Below, piece after piece: positions 24,481-33,635 of a DNA stretch of 40,873 nt. Positions within the stretch are counted from its first letter, which is position 1; every line of letters begins with the position of its first letter. The notes under the pieces were generated by a model. It was not told the origin of the DNA and did no database searches. It was given only the letters and a program-made list of their open reading frames with translations. The position numbers and the translations under genes were made by a program. The stretch is from Opitutales bacterium (GTDB lineage Bacteria > Verrucomicrobiota > Verrucomicrobiia > Opitutales > UBA953), in assembly GCA_017935025.1 (NCBI GenBank), contig JAGBIL010000001.1, positions 1-40,873 of the forward strand. Direction: 5' to 3'.

Positions 24481-27192
24481 ATGACGCAAGACATTCCGAA
24501 GAATTACGAATCCGCTCAAGTCGAATCCCGCTGGTATGAAAGCTGGGTCGATAAAGGTTGCTTTACCGCCGATCCCGCGCGCGTAAGCGAAAGCCGTCCG
24601 GCGTATTCCGTCGTCATTCCGCCGCCGAACGTGACGGGCGTGCTTCACATGGGGCACGTGCTCAACAACACGATTCAGGATATTCTCGTGCGCAAGGCGC
24701 GCCTCGACGGCAAGGAAGCACTTTGGCTTCCGGGAACGGACCACGCGGGTATCGCCACGCAGGTCATGGTCGAAAAGCAGCTCAAAAAAGCCGAAGGCAA
24801 AACGCGTCACGACCTCGGACGCGACGCATTTCTCGAACGCGTTTGGGATTGGAAAAAAGAAAAAGGCGGCATCATCATCAACCAGCTCAAAAAGCTCGGT
24901 TGCTCCTGCGACTGGTCGCGGGAACGCTTCACGATGGACGAACGCTACTCGCGTTGCATCCAGAAAATCTTCGTCGATCTTTACAAAAAAGGCTACATTT
25001 ACCGCGGCAAGCGCATGGTGAACTGGTGCCCGGCGTCGCTCACGGCGCTCTCCGACGAAGAAGTCATCATGGAGCCGCACAAGGGCTTCCTTTATTATTT
25101 CAAAATCGAAATCGCCGAAGAACCGGGGACATTTTTGACGATTGCGACGACGCGCCCCGAAACGATCCCGGGCGACTCCGCAATCGCCGTCAACCCGAAG
25201 GACGAACGCTACGCAAAATACATCGGCAAACACGCCATCCGTCCGCTCCCGTGCGAAAATCAGGAACCGATTCCGATTGTCGGCGACGAATCCGTCGAAT
25301 TTGAATTCGGCACCGGCGTGCTTAAAGTTACGCCCGCGCACGACAAAACCGACTTTGAAATCGGCCGCCGCCACAATCTCAAAGTGACGGACATCATGAA
25401 CCCCGACGGCACGATGAACGCGCTCGCGGGAAAAGACCTCGCGGGAATGGAGCGCTTCAAGGCGCGCGACAAATCCGTCGAGCTCCTCCGCGAACTCGGT
25501 TTGCTCGTCAAAGAAGAACCCTACGAAAACAAAGTCGGCATCAGCGAACGCGCAAAAGTGCCGATTGAGCCGCGCCTTTCCGAACAGTGGTTTTTGAAAT
25601 ATCCGAGCGTTCCCGCCGCCCGCGAATGCGTGGCTTCCGGCGCAATGAAATTTCACCCGGAACGCTGGAGCAAAGTTTACGAACACTGGATGGGCAATTT
25701 GCAGGACTGGTGTATTTCCCGCCAGCTCTGGTGGGGACACCGCATTCCCGTGTGGTATTCCAAAAGCGATCCCGCAAAAATTTACTGCAACGTCACGCCG
25801 CCCGCCGACGCAGAAAACTGGGAACAGGATCCCGACGTGCTCGATACCTGGTTCTCCTCGTGGCTGTGGCCGTTTGCGACAATGGGCTGGGACATGGACA
25901 CGCCCGATGCCGAAATGCCGGAACTTTTGAAAAAATTCTACCCGACGAGCGATCTCGTTACCGGACCGGACATCATTTTCTTCTGGGTCGCGCGCATGAT
26001 TATGGCGGGCTTCGAATGGCGTGGCGAAATGCCGTTCCGCAACGTGTATTTCACGGGAATCGTGCGCGACAAACTCGGTCGCAAAATGTCGAAAACGCTC
26101 GGCAATTCGCCCGACCCGCTCGACCTCATCGCGCGCTACGGCGCCGACGCACTCCGCTTCGGCACAATGCGTTCCGCGCCGCTCGGGCAGGACGTTTTGT
26201 TTGACGAAAAGAATGTCGAACTCGGACGCAATTTCTGCAACAAGCTCTGGAACGCTTCCCGCTTCCGCCAAATGAGCGGACCGATGGCGGACAATTCCTC
26301 GCTCGATGCGATTGTTTCCCGCATCGTTCCCGAGCTCTGCGACGCCGACGACCACGCAATTCTCGACGGGCTCGTACGCCTCGTTCGCGGTTGCGCCGAC
26401 GCGCTCTCCGACTACGAATTTAACGCCTACACGCAAGCGCTTTACGCGTTCTTCTGGAACGATTTCTGCGATTGGTACGTCGAAGTGGCAAAAACTCGGC
26501 TCGCCGACGAAAACCTGCGCGGGAACGTGCTCGCGATTCAGGATTTGTGCCTGCGCCAATTCCTGCTTTGCCTCGCGCCGCTCACTCCGTTTATCGCGGA
26601 AGAGTTGTATCACCTGCTCGGATACATTCCGGAAGGCGAATTCCTGCAATCGCAAAAACTCGTTTCCGCCGATGAGCTCGCGGGAACGCTCGAAAAACGC
26701 GGCTTGAAAATCGACACCGATGCCGTGAACGACATCGCGCAAATCCGCGAATTTGTCACGCAGGCGCGCGCGCTCAAATCACACAACAACGCGGGAACGA
26801 AGAAAGATTGCCTCTTCCGCCTCGTGCTCAAGGACACCGCCGCCGGAGCTTTGCTCGAACGCAACGCCGCCAAGCTCAAAACGCTCATCGGCGCGAAGGA
26901 AATCGAAATTCTTTCCGAAAAGTCCGAAAGCATCGGAGCCTCGGCGGTTACGCCGCTCGGCACGCTTTCGCTCGACACGACAGGCTTGATCGACGTCGCC
27001 GCCGAAACGAAACGCCTCACCAAAGAGTTGGAAAAACTCGACAAGGCGGTCGCTGCGGGAACGGCAAAAATCAACAATCCGGCGTTCGCCTCCAAAGCGC
27101 CCGCGCACATTCTCGAAGGCGCAAAAAAGCAACTCGCCGAAACTCAAACCAAGCGCGACGAAGTTGCCAAACTCCTCGCTGCGCTGCGCTAA
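24481..27192 (+). CDS. valS: Valyl-tRNA synthetase
   Basis: A 903-residue class I synthetase that charges tRNA-Val. The ATP-binding HIGH motif reads HMGH (residues 56-59 in PNVTGVLHMGHV), and the KMSKS motif reads KMSKT at 535-539. The editing domain (TTRPETIPGDSAIAV) and WCISRQLWWGHRIPVWY are typical of ValS. The last 70 residues form the Lys/Glu-rich coiled coil that binds the tRNA. The frame is open upstream to 24349, but that part overlaps the intergenic inverted repeat; the ATG at 24481 matches the family start (MTQDIPKNYE). No strong Shine-Dalgarno is seen. Confidence 0.96.
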   Translation: MTQDIPKNYESAQVESRWYESWVDKGCFTADPARVSESRPAYSVVIPPPNVTGVLHMGHVLNNTIQDILVRKARLDGKEALWLPGTDHAGIATQVMVEKQLKKAEGKTRHDLGRDAFLERVWDWKKEKGGIIINQLKKLGCSCDWSRERFTMDERYSRCIQKIFVDLYKKGYIYRGKRMVNWCPASLTALSDEEVIMEPHKGFLYYFKIEIAEEPGTFLTIATTRPETIPGDSAIAVNPKDERYAKYIGKHAIRPLPCENQEPIPIVGDESVEFEFGTGVLKVTPAHDKTDFEIGRRHNLKVTDIMNPDGTMNALAGKDLAGMERFKARDKSVELLRELGLLVKEEPYENKVGISERAKVPIEPRLSEQWFLKYPSVPAARECVASGAMKFHPERWSKVYEHWMGNLQDWCISRQLWWGHRIPVWYSKSDPAKIYCNVTPPADAENWEQDPDVLDTWFSSWLWPFATMGWDMDTPDAEMPELLKKFYPTSDLVTGPDIIFFWVARMIMAGFEWRGEMPFRNVYFTGIVRDKLGRKMSKTLGNSPDPLDLIARYGADALRFGTMRSAPLGQDVLFDEKNVELGRNFCNKLWNASRFRQMSGPMADNSSLDAIVSRIVPELCDADDHAILDGLVRLVRGCADALSDYEFNAYTQALYAFFWNDFCDWYVEVAKTRLADENLRGNVLAIQDLCLRQFLLCLAPLTPFIAEELYHLLGYIPEGEFLQSQKLVSADELAGTLEKRGLKIDTDAVNDIAQIREFVTQARALKSHNNAGTKKDCLFRLVLKDTAAGALLERNAAKLKTLIGAKEIEILSEKSESIGASAVTPLGTLSLDTTGLIDVAAETKRLTKELEKLDKAVAAGTAKINNPAFASKAPAHILEGAKKQLAETQTKRDEVAKLLAALR

Positions 27193-27211
27193 AATTTTAG
27201 GAGCATCCCTC

Positions 27212-27294
27212 AAAGGAGGACAGGCATCTCGCCTGTCCTTTTTTATACCTTCTAAGAATTTTTCAAAGGACAGCCGGGACGGCTGTCCTCCTTT
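27212..27294 (+). repeat. Paired hairpins with a shared arm (REP-like), includes valS terminator
   Basis: AGGACAGGC/GCCTGTCCT (27217-27225 and 27231-27239) forms a stem with loop ATCTC followed by six T, a good terminator for valS. A second stem AGGACAGCC/GGCTGTCCT lies at 27267-27275 and 27281-27289. The first arm, AAAGGAGGACAGGC, can also pair with the far right arm GGCTGTCCTCCTTT (27281-27294) with one mismatch, so alternative folds exist before tgt. Translated, such elements give GGQASRLS and RDGCPPL peptides, typical of spurious start extensions. Confidence 0.65.
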
Positions 27295-27358
27295 ACGCAA
27301 AAACAAAAAATTTCGTGTTTCTTCGGAAAAAGTTTTTTTGATATATTTTAGGGTTTGT

Positions 27359-28510
27359 ATGATGTCGACCGAGACCAACACGCATTTCACCGTTTTAAAA
27401 ACCGATCCCGCGAGCGCCGCACGCCGTTGCGAATTGCGCACGCGCCACGGGAACGTGCAAACTCCGGTTTTCATGCCGGTCGGCACGCAAGGCACGGTCA
27501 AATCGCTCACGCCGACACAAGTAAAGGAAACGGGCGCGCAAATCATTCTCGGGAACACCTACCACCTGAACCTGCGCCCGGGACCGCAAACCGTGCGCGC
27601 GCTCGGCGGTCTGCACAAATTCATGGATTGGGACGGTCCGATTCTGACGGACTCCGGCGGCTTTCAGGTTTTTTCGCTTTCCAAACTGCGGAAAATTACG
27701 GACGCGGGAATCACCTTCGCGTCGCACTTGGACGGCGCGCGGATCACGCTCACGCCACGCAGTTGCCTCGACATCCAAAGCGCGCTCGGAAGCGACATCG
27801 CAATGGTGCTCGACATTTGTCCGCCGTTCCCGGCGACAAAACGCGATGTCGCCAACGCAAACCGCACGACTTTACGCTGGGCAAACGAATTTCTCTGCCA
27901 CGCGCTCGACGACGGATTCCTCGCCTCCGGGCACCACGTTTTCGGAATTGTCCAGGGCGGAATTTACGATGATTTGCGCCGCGAATGTGCCGAAGCGCTC
28001 TCGCAAATGGATTTTCCCGGTTACGCCATCGGCGGCGTTTCCGTCGGTGAACCCGAACCGGAAATGCTCCAGCAGGTCGCGGCGAGCACGCCGTTTCTCC
28101 CGCATTTCAAACCGCGCTACGTCATGGGCGTGGGCACGCCACCGCAACTTTTAAAAATGATCGCGCTCGGCGCGGATATGTTTGACTGCGTGATGCCGAC
28201 GCGCCTTGCGCGCCACGGGACCGCGTTTACGCCCGACGGAACGATCAACATCAAAAACGAAAAATTCAAACTCGACGAAGCGCCTCTCGTCGAAGGTTTG
28301 GACAACTACACCTGCCGCCGCTTCTCCCGCGCGTATCTGCGCCATCTTTACGTTTCCGGAGAAATGCTTTCGTCCACGTTGCTGAGCATCCACAACATTC
28401 ACTTTTTCCAAGATCTTATGCGCCAAGCGCGGGAACACCTCGAAGCCGGCGATTTCACGCCGTGGTCGCGGGAGTGGATTGCGCGCTACGAAGCGGGGAA
28501 GAAAGCTTAA
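27359..28510 (+). CDS. tgt: Queuine tRNA-ribosyltransferase (tRNA-guanine transglycosylase), two zinc cysteines missing
   Basis: A 383-residue enzyme that swaps guanine at position 34 for preQ1 (or queuine) in GUN-anticodon tRNAs. It has DSGGFQVFSL with the first catalytic Asp, HLDGA, GGVSVGEP, YVMGVGTP and FDCVMPTRLARHG with the nucleophile Asp276. In Tgt the zinc site is usually C-x-C-x2-C plus His. Here the stretch reads LDNYTC: Cys319 and His345 are kept at the usual spacing of 26, but the first two cysteines are Leu314 and Asn316. The start is the ATG at 27359 or 27362; an upstream extension is repeat-derived. Confidence 0.93.
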   Translation: MMSTETNTHFTVLKTDPASAARRCELRTRHGNVQTPVFMPVGTQGTVKSLTPTQVKETGAQIILGNTYHLNLRPGPQTVRALGGLHKFMDWDGPILTDSGGFQVFSLSKLRKITDAGITFASHLDGARITLTPRSCLDIQSALGSDIAMVLDICPPFPATKRDVANANRTTLRWANEFLCHALDDGFLASGHHVFGIVQGGIYDDLRRECAEALSQMDFPGYAIGGVSVGEPEPEMLQQVAASTPFLPHFKPRYVMGVGTPPQLLKMIALGADMFDCVMPTRLARHGTAFTPDGTINIKNEKFKLDEAPLVEGLDNYTCRRFSRAYLRHLYVSGEMLSSTLLSIHNIHFFQDLMRQAREHLEAGDFTPWSREWIARYEAGKKA

Positions 28511-28614
28511 AGAAAGATGAGAGCTTAAAGCTTAATGCTTAAAGAAGTGGAAAAGTGGAGAAGTGGAAAAGTTAAAACCTAATAGTTAAAAGTTAATAGC
28601 TAACAGTTAAACCG
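28511..28614. repeat. Low-complexity tandem-like repeats between tgt and the SNF2 gene
   Basis: Three successive short-period runs are visible: AGCTTAA-type units (about 28521-28545), AAGTGGAA/GAAGTGGAA units (about 28545-28572) and AGTTAA-type units (28572-28610). There is no coding potential. Similar lexicon appears at 35646-35680 and within the gene at 40317. Confidence 0.5.
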
Positions 28615-31167
28615 ATGTCCGAACCGTACACGCCACCGACTAAGAAGTCGTTCTCGCTCAAAGCGCTTGCGCGCTGGGGCGAACGCCTTGCGTCCGCTCC
28701 GGTTTCGGACTGGGAAAAGCACTTCACCGAAGACGCGCTCTACGCCGGGCGCCGCCTTTACCGCGAATCTAAAATCGCGGAAATCATCCTCGGCGCGGAA
28801 GATGCCGCCGTGATTTTTCGTGTTCCCGCAGCGGAACCGACTCCGTTTTTGCAAATTCTTTTTGATTTCGACGAAAACGGGAACATCCATTGGCGCAGCA
28901 GTTCGTCCGCGCCGCGCAGGGAATCCGCGCCGTTTGCCGTCGCCGGGCTCTACGTCATCGAAGAATTTGTCGCTTCGGAATATCCGAATTTGCCGCTTTC
29001 CGCCGACGGCGAAAAATCAGCAACACAAGAAAATTCCCCGGAAGAAAAAAAGTCGGAATCCGCCGTTCCCGTACCGACGCGTCCCGATCGGGAACTCTGC
29101 CTGACTTTTTCCTCCGGAGAAAACGAACTTTCCTTTTCCGCCGAATGGGTTGAAGCCTCCGGAAAAAAAGAATCCGCGCTGAAAACCGATGCCGCGCAGA
29201 AGCCCCTGTCCCCCGCCGAGCGCGAACAACTCATCCGCCTCGTCGCCACCGCACGCAAATCCGGCTTCGTTTTCAAGCCCGAGCGAGATGCCTACGTTCT
29301 CGCGGGAACGGCGCAGGCAACACGCTTCGTCAACGAATTTTTCCCGGTTTGGCAAAAACGCTTCAACATCAAAGCCGGACTCGAAATCGGCGCATTTTCA
29401 CGCTCGGTGCGTGAAATCGACGCGCGCCTGCGCCTCAACGCCGAATCCGGCAACGCTTTCGGGCTCGAATGGGATTTTTCTCTCGACGGGAACGCTTTTT
29501 CCGCCTCCGAAATCCGGACTCTGCTCAAACATCGCGGGGAAAACGTCTTCCTGCCCGGACGAGGAATCGTGCGTCTCCGCGCGGGAACGCGCACCATCGC
29601 CGACGACTGGCCGGACGCCGCCACGCACGGCATTCCCGTTTACACCCTGCTTTCACTCTTCCGCAACGGGGAAAACGACACGCTCGTTCCCGACGCGAAG
29701 CTGCGCAGTTGGCGGAAAAATTTTCTGAAAGAGCCCGAAACGCCCGTCGGATTGCCGGAATTTTTGCGCCCGTATCAGGCGCGCGGCGTGGCGTGGATTC
29801 GACAAATGTTCGCGCGCGGCGCGCATCCTCTGCTCGCGGACGAAATGGGCCTGGGCAAAACACTGCAAACACTCGCGTTGCTCTCACTCGACACGACGAC
29901 GCGACGCCCCGCGCTCATTGTTTGCCCGGCAAGCGTCATTCCCGTTTGGAAAAGCGAAATCCGCAAATTTTTCCCTCAGCTTTCCGTTCGCGTTTTCGGC
30001 GCAGACGGAGATTTTAAGCGCCGCGCAGGAAAAGCGGATCCGGGAACGAAACCGCACATCTGGCTGTCGAGCTACGGGATGTTGCGTATCCACGCGGAAC
30101 TTTTGCCGAAAAAAAGATTTTCCTGCGCCGTGCTCGACGAAGCACAATACATCAAAAATCCGCAGGCGAAAATCACTCAAGTTTGCCTAAAAATCAATGC
30201 CGACAAGCGCCTCGCGCTTACGGGAACACCGATTGAAAACCGACACCTCGACCTCTGGACGGTTTTCCGCTTTCTCATGCCGGGCTTGCTCGGTCGCCGT
30301 GCTACGCTCGAAAACGAGCTCGCCGATCCCGACGACCCCTACGCGCTGGAAAAACTCAAAACGCAAATCGCCCCCTTTATTCTCCGCCGAACGAAACAGG
30401 AAGTCGCCCGCGAGCTTCCGGAAAAAGTGCAAACCGTTCTGCATTGTCCGCTCACGCCCGAGCAACGGGAACGCTACGAACAAATCGTGCGGGAAGGTCT
30501 CGCTTCCGCACCGGCGGGCGAAAGCGTCAGCCAAAGCCTTTCGCAAAATCCGACCAACCTTCTCACGCTCCTCATGCGCTTGCGGCAGGCGGCGTGCGAT
30601 CCCGCGCTTTTGCCCGGGCAATCCGACCTGCCCGTCGATTTTTCGGGGAAAATTACGGTGTTGCTCGATCGCCTCGAGGAAATTATCGACAACGGCGGCA
30701 AAGTCGTCGTGTTCTCCCAATTCGTTTCCCTGCTCGAACGCGCGCGCGAAGCCATCGAAAAACGCTTTGCGGGAACGCCCGTTTTCACACTCACGGGAAA
30801 AACGCTCGACCGCGCGACACCCGTACGCGAGTTTCAGGAACACACGGGTGCGGGAATTTTCCTCGTCAGTCTGCGCGCCGGCGGTACCGGGCTCACGCTT
30901 CACAGCGCGGAATACGTTTTCCTGCTCGACCCGTGGTGGAATCCCGCCGTCGAAGAACAGGCGATCGACCGAGTCCACCGCATCGGGCAAACGCGCCGCG
31001 TATTTGTTTACCGTATGGTTGCGGCGGGAACGATTGAAGAGCGCATCGAAAAACTCAAGCAGAGCAAGCGCGCGATGTTCGACACCCTCGTCGGAGCGCT
31101 CCCCGATATGTCCGACTGGGCGAGCCATTATCCGTCGCTCGAATCGCTCATTGCGCTCAGCGAATAA
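28615..31167 (+). CDS. SNF2/Rad54-family DEAD/H-box helicase
   Basis: An 850-residue ATP-dependent DNA translocase of the bacterial SNF2 group, related to RapA/HepA. The N-terminal half (about 1-380) is poorly conserved. The motor has Walker A ADEMGLGKT at about 408-416, Walker B DEAQ at about 509, motif III TGTPIEN, and the C-terminal RecA lobe with VVFSQF and WWNPAVEEQAIDRVHRIGQT (about 775). No SWIM zinc finger stands out by eye. Its specific role (transcription or chromosome remodelling) is unknown. The gene carries eight GGGAACG words. Confidence 0.93.
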   Translation: MSEPYTPPTKKSFSLKALARWGERLASAPVSDWEKHFTEDALYAGRRLYRESKIAEIILGAEDAAVIFRVPAAEPTPFLQILFDFDENGNIHWRSSSSAPRRESAPFAVAGLYVIEEFVASEYPNLPLSADGEKSATQENSPEEKKSESAVPVPTRPDRELCLTFSSGENELSFSAEWVEASGKKESALKTDAAQKPLSPAEREQLIRLVATARKSGFVFKPERDAYVLAGTAQATRFVNEFFPVWQKRFNIKAGLEIGAFSRSVREIDARLRLNAESGNAFGLEWDFSLDGNAFSASEIRTLLKHRGENVFLPGRGIVRLRAGTRTIADDWPDAATHGIPVYTLLSLFRNGENDTLVPDAKLRSWRKNFLKEPETPVGLPEFLRPYQARGVAWIRQMFARGAHPLLADEMGLGKTLQTLALLSLDTTTRRPALIVCPASVIPVWKSEIRKFFPQLSVRVFGADGDFKRRAGKADPGTKPHIWLSSYGMLRIHAELLPKKRFSCAVLDEAQYIKNPQAKITQVCLKINADKRLALTGTPIENRHLDLWTVFRFLMPGLLGRRATLENELADPDDPYALEKLKTQIAPFILRRTKQEVARELPEKVQTVLHCPLTPEQRERYEQIVREGLASAPAGESVSQSLSQNPTNLLTLLMRLRQAACDPALLPGQSDLPVDFSGKITVLLDRLEEIIDNGGKVVVFSQFVSLLERAREAIEKRFAGTPVFTLTGKTLDRATPVREFQEHTGAGIFLVSLRAGGTGLTLHSAEYVFLLDPWWNPAVEEQAIDRVHRIGQTRRVFVYRMVAAGTIEERIEKLKQSKRAMFDTLVGALPDMSDWASHYPSLESLIALSE

Positions 31168-31180
31168 GCGAACAAATAAA

Positions 31181-31211
31181 AAAACGGCAGGCGCGTTCCC
31201 GCCGTTTTATT
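31181..31211. terminator. Bidirectional terminator between convergent SNF2 and oppC-like genes
   Basis: AAAACGGC (31181-31188) pairs with GCCGTTTT (31201-31208), preceded by an A-run and followed by ATTTTTT. The loop contains the CGTTCCCGC word. It overlaps the stop codon of the leftward permease gene. Confidence 0.7.
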
Positions 31212-32088
31212 TTTTCGGGTCAAACGCGTCGCGCAAGCCGTCGCCGAAAAGATTCAGCGCGAAAAGCGTTCCCGCGAAAAACGCGCCCGGGAACAGCAAA
31301 AGCCACGGATAATCCTGCATAACATCCGTGCCTTCCTTAATCATCAGCCCCCACGATGTCATAGGCGGCTTCACGCCGAGCCCGAGAAAGCTGATGAATG
31401 CTTCCATGAGCATCACGCCGGGGACGGTCAGTGTCGCGTAAACAATCACGGTGCCCAAAAGGTTCGGCAACAGGTGGCGCGCCATGATTTTCCGCGTCGA
31501 TTGTCCCATGCAAATTGCGGCTTCGACAAAGGCCTGCGTCCGGAGTTCCCGCGTCTGGTTGCGCACGATGCGCGCCATCGTCAGCCAAGAAATTGCACCG
31601 ATAGCGACGTAAATCAGCCACATTTCCTGACCGAAAAGCACGGTGAGCAAAATGACGAAAAGCGTAAACGGAAGCGCGTACAAAATATCGACGAAACGCA
31701 TCATCACGCTGTCGCGCACACCGCCGAGCCAACCCGCGAGCATCCCGAATCCGACCCCGATAGCGCAGGAAACGGCGGTGGCAATGAGCCCGACTTTGAG
31801 CGAAATTTGTCCGCCGTAAAGCAGGCGGGAAAGCACGTCGCGCCCGAGCGTATCCGTCCCGAGCCAGTGTTCCCGCGACGGTCCCGCCGCGCCGAGATTT
31901 AAATTCTGTGCTTCAAACGGATACGGCGCCAAGAAATCCGCCGCGCCGCAAACGACCAGCATCAGCAAAACGAACGTTCCCGCACATACCGCCGATCGGT
32001 TTTCGCAAAAACGCTCGAGCGAACGCCGCAACGGGGAAACCGCCGCGCCGCTTTCGCAAGCCTTTGTCGTTTTTGAATCTTTTTTCAC
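31207..32088 (-). CDS. oppC: ABC transporter permease, OppC/DppC type
   Basis: A 293-residue inner-membrane permease for peptides or nickel-type cargo. It carries the DppC signature REHWLGTDTLGRDVLSRLLYGGQISL after an N-terminal cytoplasmic stretch and first helix, then the EAA loop EAAICMGQSTRKIMARHLLPN that contacts the ATPase. Five to six helices follow. It is encoded 30 bp downstream of the oppB-like gene. No ATPase (OppD/F) or binding protein (OppA) is present beside it. Confidence 0.88.
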   Translation of the reverse strand: MKKDSKTTKACESGAAVSPLRRSLERFCENRSAVCAGTFVLLMLVVCGAADFLAPYPFEAQNLNLGAAGPSREHWLGTDTLGRDVLSRLLYGGQISLKVGLIATAVSCAIGVGFGMLAGWLGGVRDSVMMRFVDILYALPFTLFVILLTVLFGQEMWLIYVAIGAISWLTMARIVRNQTRELRTQAFVEAAICMGQSTRKIMARHLLPNLLGTVIVYATLTVPGVMLMEAFISFLGLGVKPPMTSWGLMIKEGTDVMQDYPWLLLFPGAFFAGTLFALNLFGDGLRDAFDPKK

Positions 32089-32118
32089 GAAAAAAATTTC
32101 TCCCTAATTCCTAATTCT

Positions 32119-33036
32119 TCACTCATACTTCAAACGCGGATTGAGTTTCACGAGAACAATTTCCGCGAGCAGGTTGAGCACAACCAAAACTGCCGCATAA
32201 AACAAAACCGTCCCGACAATCATCGTAAAATCGCGATTGAACGCGGCTTTGACAAAAAACTGCCCGAGCCCGGGAACGTTAAACATCGATTCCACGACAA
32301 ACGAACCGGAAATCAGCCCGGCAGCCGTCGGCCCGATATACGTTACGACGGGAAGCAGCGCATTGCGCAAGCCGTGAACGAAATAAATCCGCGCGGGAGA
32401 AAGCCCCTTTGCCTTCGCCGTTTTCATGTAATCCTGCGAACGCACTTCCAGCATCGCGCCGCGCATCAGGCGCGCCACGGGAGCGGCATAGGCAAGCCCG
32501 AGCGTAACGGCGGGCAAGACAAAATCCGACGGCGAATTCCAGCCCGACGCGTTGAACCAGCCGAGCCACGTCGAAAAAATCAAAACCAGAAGCGGCCCGA
32601 TCACAAACGTCGGCAAACAAATCCCGACGGTTGCCATTCCCGTCGGCAGACGGTCCAACCACGAATTCGGTTTCACCGAAGCGACGGCACCGAGCGGAAT
32701 TCCGACGGCGAGCGCGAAAACGAGCGCTCCCGCGCCAAGCGCAAGCGATGTCGGAACGCGGTCCGCGATCAGCTCGTCAACGTCCCAGCCGTGATATTTG
32801 TACGACGGACCGAGCTCGCCCTGCGCGAGATTTTTCAAAAAACGGAAATATTGTTCCGCGAGTGGCTTGTCCAAACCGTAATGCGCATTCATCTGTGCTT
32901 TGACGGCGGGCGGGAGCGCGCGTTCTTCGTCAAACGGTCCTCCGGGAGCGAACCGGGCGAGAAAAAACGCCAGTGTTACCACGACAAGAAGCACGGGAAC
33001 GGCTTCCAGCAAACGTTTTAAGACGAAACGAAACAC
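32119..33036 (-). CDS. oppB: ABC transporter permease, OppB/DppB type
   Basis: A 305-residue inner-membrane permease that forms a heterodimer with the OppC-like protein downstream. It starts with MFRFVLKRLLEAVPVLLVV, a typical OppB N-terminus, followed by FLARFAPGGPFDEE. The EAA region reads VRSQDYMKTAKAKGLSPARIY, and SFVVESMFNVPGLGQFFVKA is characteristic of OppB. Together with oppC it provides only the membrane part of the importer. Confidence 0.9.
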   Translation of the reverse strand: MFRFVLKRLLEAVPVLLVVVTLAFFLARFAPGGPFDEERALPPAVKAQMNAHYGLDKPLAEQYFRFLKNLAQGELGPSYKYHGWDVDELIADRVPTSLALGAGALVFALAVGIPLGAVASVKPNSWLDRLPTGMATVGICLPTFVIGPLLVLIFSTWLGWFNASGWNSPSDFVLPAVTLGLAYAAPVARLMRGAMLEVRSQDYMKTAKAKGLSPARIYFVHGLRNALLPVVTYIGPTAAGLISGSFVVESMFNVPGLGQFFVKAAFNRDFTMIVGTVLFYAAVLVVLNLLAEIVLVKLNPRLKYE

Positions 33037-33082
33037 GCAGAGAAAAGAAAAAGTTTCGAAAAATTTTCCCGCAAAAGACGCA

Positions 33083-33109
33083 AACGCCGCGACGCGAGTC
33101 GCAGGCGTT
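33083..33109 (-). terminator. Hairpin between the lipoprotein gene and oppB-like gene
   Basis: AACGCC (33083-33088) pairs with GGCGTT (33104-33109) and GCGAC/GTCGC forms an inner stem with loop GCGA and one bulged A. On the minus strand it follows the lipoprotein gene and could attenuate or end its transcript before oppB. The T-tract is weak. Confidence 0.5.
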
Positions 33110-33131
33110 CGTTTTTCCGGTTTTTGCGCAA

Positions 33132-33455
33132 TTACTGCCTGCGTTCCCGCGCCTGTTTTTCCATGCGTGCGCGGAGTTCTTCGGTGGAAACCGGACGCGT
33201 GTCGATATTTTCCGGCGCGCCGGCAATACCGCGAGCGCGGTTGTAGGCTTCAATTTCGGAATCGCGGTAATTGGGATTGGCGCGCATACGCTCGGCTCGC
33301 GCGTTTTCGAGTTCCGTCATGCGGCGGTCGGCAATATCGTCCGGTTTTTCCGCAGACGAATAACCATAGAGCATGAGATACGAAAGCGGATTACAGGCAG
33401 AAACAAGTAAGGCGGCAGCGCCCGTCAGAATCGGGAGAAAAAACTTTTTCATCAT
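33132..33455 (-). CDS. Small lipoprotein of unknown function
   Basis: A short protein with the signal MMKKFFLPILTGAAALLVSAC: LVSAC is a lipobox, so it should be lipidated at Cys21. The mature part is small, charged and probably helical (ADRRMTELENARAERMRANP) and ends RARMEKQARERRQ. I start at the ATG at 33455 (the following codon is also ATG); the open frame upstream reads through intergenic sequence and lacks features. The role is unknown. It is followed by oppB on the same strand but separated by a hairpin. Confidence 0.65.
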   Translation of the reverse strand: MMKKFFLPILTGAAALLVSACNPLSYLMLYGYSSAEKPDDIADRRMTELENARAERMRANPNYRDSEIEAYNRARGIAGAPENIDTRPVSTEELRARMEKQARERRQ

Positions 33456-33635
33456 TGCGTGTATTTTCGCGGGAACGGGATACGCCCGCAACCGTTTTTT
33501 ATTCGGGACGTGCGGAAACACACGGAATTATCTACTCGCGATTCGGGATTCGATATTCGCAATCGGGGAGCGACACGAATATCTGTTTTTCGCTTTGCGG
33601 GAACGGAGCGACTTTTTTAGAATTTCACATATTCT

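Noticed and set aside
24328..26742. Open frame of 804 codons on the minus strand
   Set aside because: It lies opposite valS, has His/Arg/Phe-rich composition typical of an antisense shadow, and shows no domain.
27164..27358. 65-residue N-terminal extension of Tgt
   Set aside because: It overlaps the hairpin repeats and reads GGQASRLS and RDGCPP peptides typical of repeat-derived false starts; the ATG at 27359 fits the family.
28511..28614. CRISPR array
   Set aside because: The repeats are 7-9 bp and degenerate with no spacers of uniform length; no cas genes are present in the window.
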